This document shows, in pieces, positions 63,494 through 64,000 of a stretch of DNA of 64,000 bases (position 1 is the stretch's first letter; the number at the start of each line of letters is the position of its first letter). The position numbers and the translations under genes were made by a program. The notes beneath the pieces were generated by a model, which saw only the letters and a program-made list of their open reading frames with translations, was not told the DNA's origin and searched no databases. Source of the stretch: Methanosarcina horonobensis HB-1 = JCM 15518. Lineage in GTDB: Archaea > Halobacteriota > Methanosarcinia > Methanosarcinales > Methanosarcinaceae. The stretch lies in NCBI RefSeq assembly GCF_000970285.1, contig NZ_CP009516.1, positions 620,001 through 684,000 on the forward strand, in the 5' to 3' direction.

Positions 63494-64000
63494 TTATAAG
63501 CCTGCGTCCTCTTTTTTTCCTTCTTTTTTTCTTCTTCTGCAAATCTCCTCTACAAGATCTCTCTTTGATAAGATTCCTACCAGCTTTCCAGCTTCACTTA
63601 CACATATCTGGTCAAACCTGTGTTTCATCATAAGGTCAGAAGCATCCTTCAGTGTGGATTTTAAGGAGATTGTCACCGGATGGGTAATCATAATCTCTTT
63701 TGCGTTTTCTCCTAGTGACCTTCTGGCTGTAAGGGGCGTATGCCTCTCTCTGGGCATCAGGCATAGAAGCAGAACCTCAAGAATAATGTCAAGATCAATA
63801 ACACCTGCAAGTTCCCCTTTTTTATTAACTACCGGCAGGGTATGGTAAGGATTCTTTGCAAAAACTGAAAACACTTCTTCAGTAGGCGTGTCTTCGTTTA
63901 CTGTTACCGGATCTCTGGTCATAAGCTCTTCAATCGTCATCCAAAGACAGCCTTCGGACCCCCTGACAATTGATTCGAAAAATGCTTCCGAACCCTGAGA
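63494..64000 (-). CDS. CBS-domain protein (5' end outside the window)
   Basis: A pair of CBS domains is complete: MTIEELMTRDPVTVNEDTPT, LPVVNKKGELAGVIDLDIIL, then KEIMITHPVTISLKSTLKDA and KLVGILSKRDLVEEICRRRK. These bind adenosine nucleotides and regulate partner proteins. The ATG at 63940 has no good ribosome site, and the frame stays open without a stop to the window edge (GSEAFFESIVRGSEGCLW), so the real start is probably beyond it. The C-terminus is very basic. Located behind the antiporter on the same strand, which the CBS pair might regulate. Confidence 0.75.
   Translation of the reverse strand, partial: SQGSEAFFESIVRGSEGCLWMTIEELMTRDPVTVNEDTPTEEVFSVFAKNPYHTLPVVNKKGELAGVIDLDIILEVLLLCLMPRERHTPLTARRSLGENAKEIMITHPVTISLKSTLKDASDLMMKHRFDQICVSEAGKLVGILSKRDLVEEICRRRKKEGKKEDAGL

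Overview
The window is archaeal and almost certainly from a Methanosarcina chromosome; I cannot fix the species. Indicators are a UPF0228 protein, a coenzyme F390 synthetase-like ligase, a NikR regulator, the thiolase/HMG-CoA synthase/DUF35 mevalonate cluster, archaeal PurL and PurC, an archaeal eIF1 homologue, NreA with a PCNA-binding tail, PGF-CTERM-like surface proteins, and GGTGA/GGAGG ribosome-binding sites with archaeal TATA boxes. Coding density is moderate, with long AT-rich gaps typical of the genus. I found no rRNA, tRNA or CRISPR array.

Layout. 1-602: start of a PAPS-reductase-like protein running off the left edge. 984-6252: a minus-strand accessory cluster of cell-surface proteins and 60-70-residue membrane proteins, built from repeated modules that each carry a long inverted repeat; a third, reduced module lies at 10005-10745. 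6616-9584: a four-gene export operon (lipoprotein, small membrane protein, ABC permease, ABC ATPase). 10915-11736: a Cas4-like Fe-S protein whose nuclease residues look lost. 11875-15300: mevalonate-entry operon with its own XRE-type regulator. 15385-21778: CYTH protein, pilin-like protein, MetG, SppA, SerS. 22318-22881: a secreted Asp/Glu/Trp repeat protein. 23740-24432: an IS200-type element. 24467-29628: alpha-glucan operon (two GH57-family proteins, an ACT-V4R sensor-like protein, a GH15 glucoamylase). 30014-36416: purL, small regulators, eIF1, an HTH/Cys-cluster regulator overlapping nreA, purC. 36896-40300: AAA ATPase with an MBL-fold hydrolase, then a tnpB-only element with a probable guide-RNA end. 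40334-45993: mixed small membrane proteins, peroxiredoxin, an endonuclease V-like protein, a split permease and a PadR regulator with a clear operator. 46127-49096: a redox cluster of two zinc-ribbon/HTH paralogues, an AhpD-like protein and an F390 synthetase-like ligase. 49422-50301: NikR and an ArsR regulator. 50553-54753: glycosyltransferase-flippase fusion and a DUF2298 protein, likely surface glycosylation. 55293-64000: aldehyde dehydrogenase, DUF3303 protein with a newly noticed 44-residue partner, flavin oxidoreductase, P-type cation ATPase, Na+/H+ antiporter and a CBS protein running off the right edge.

Three features recur. First, several good genes have no ATG, GTG or TTG start: the ABC ATPase (ATT), the glycosyltransferase (ATA) and the antiporter (ATA), each behind a clear Shine-Dalgarno sequence, plus two short coding frames. 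Second, the left 11 kb is a hotspot of duplication and decay: a frameshifted UPF0228 gene, fragments of membrane genes and homogenised C-terminal sorting signals. Third, two proteins keep their family fold but have lost catalytic residues: the Cas4-like protein and the second GH57 protein.
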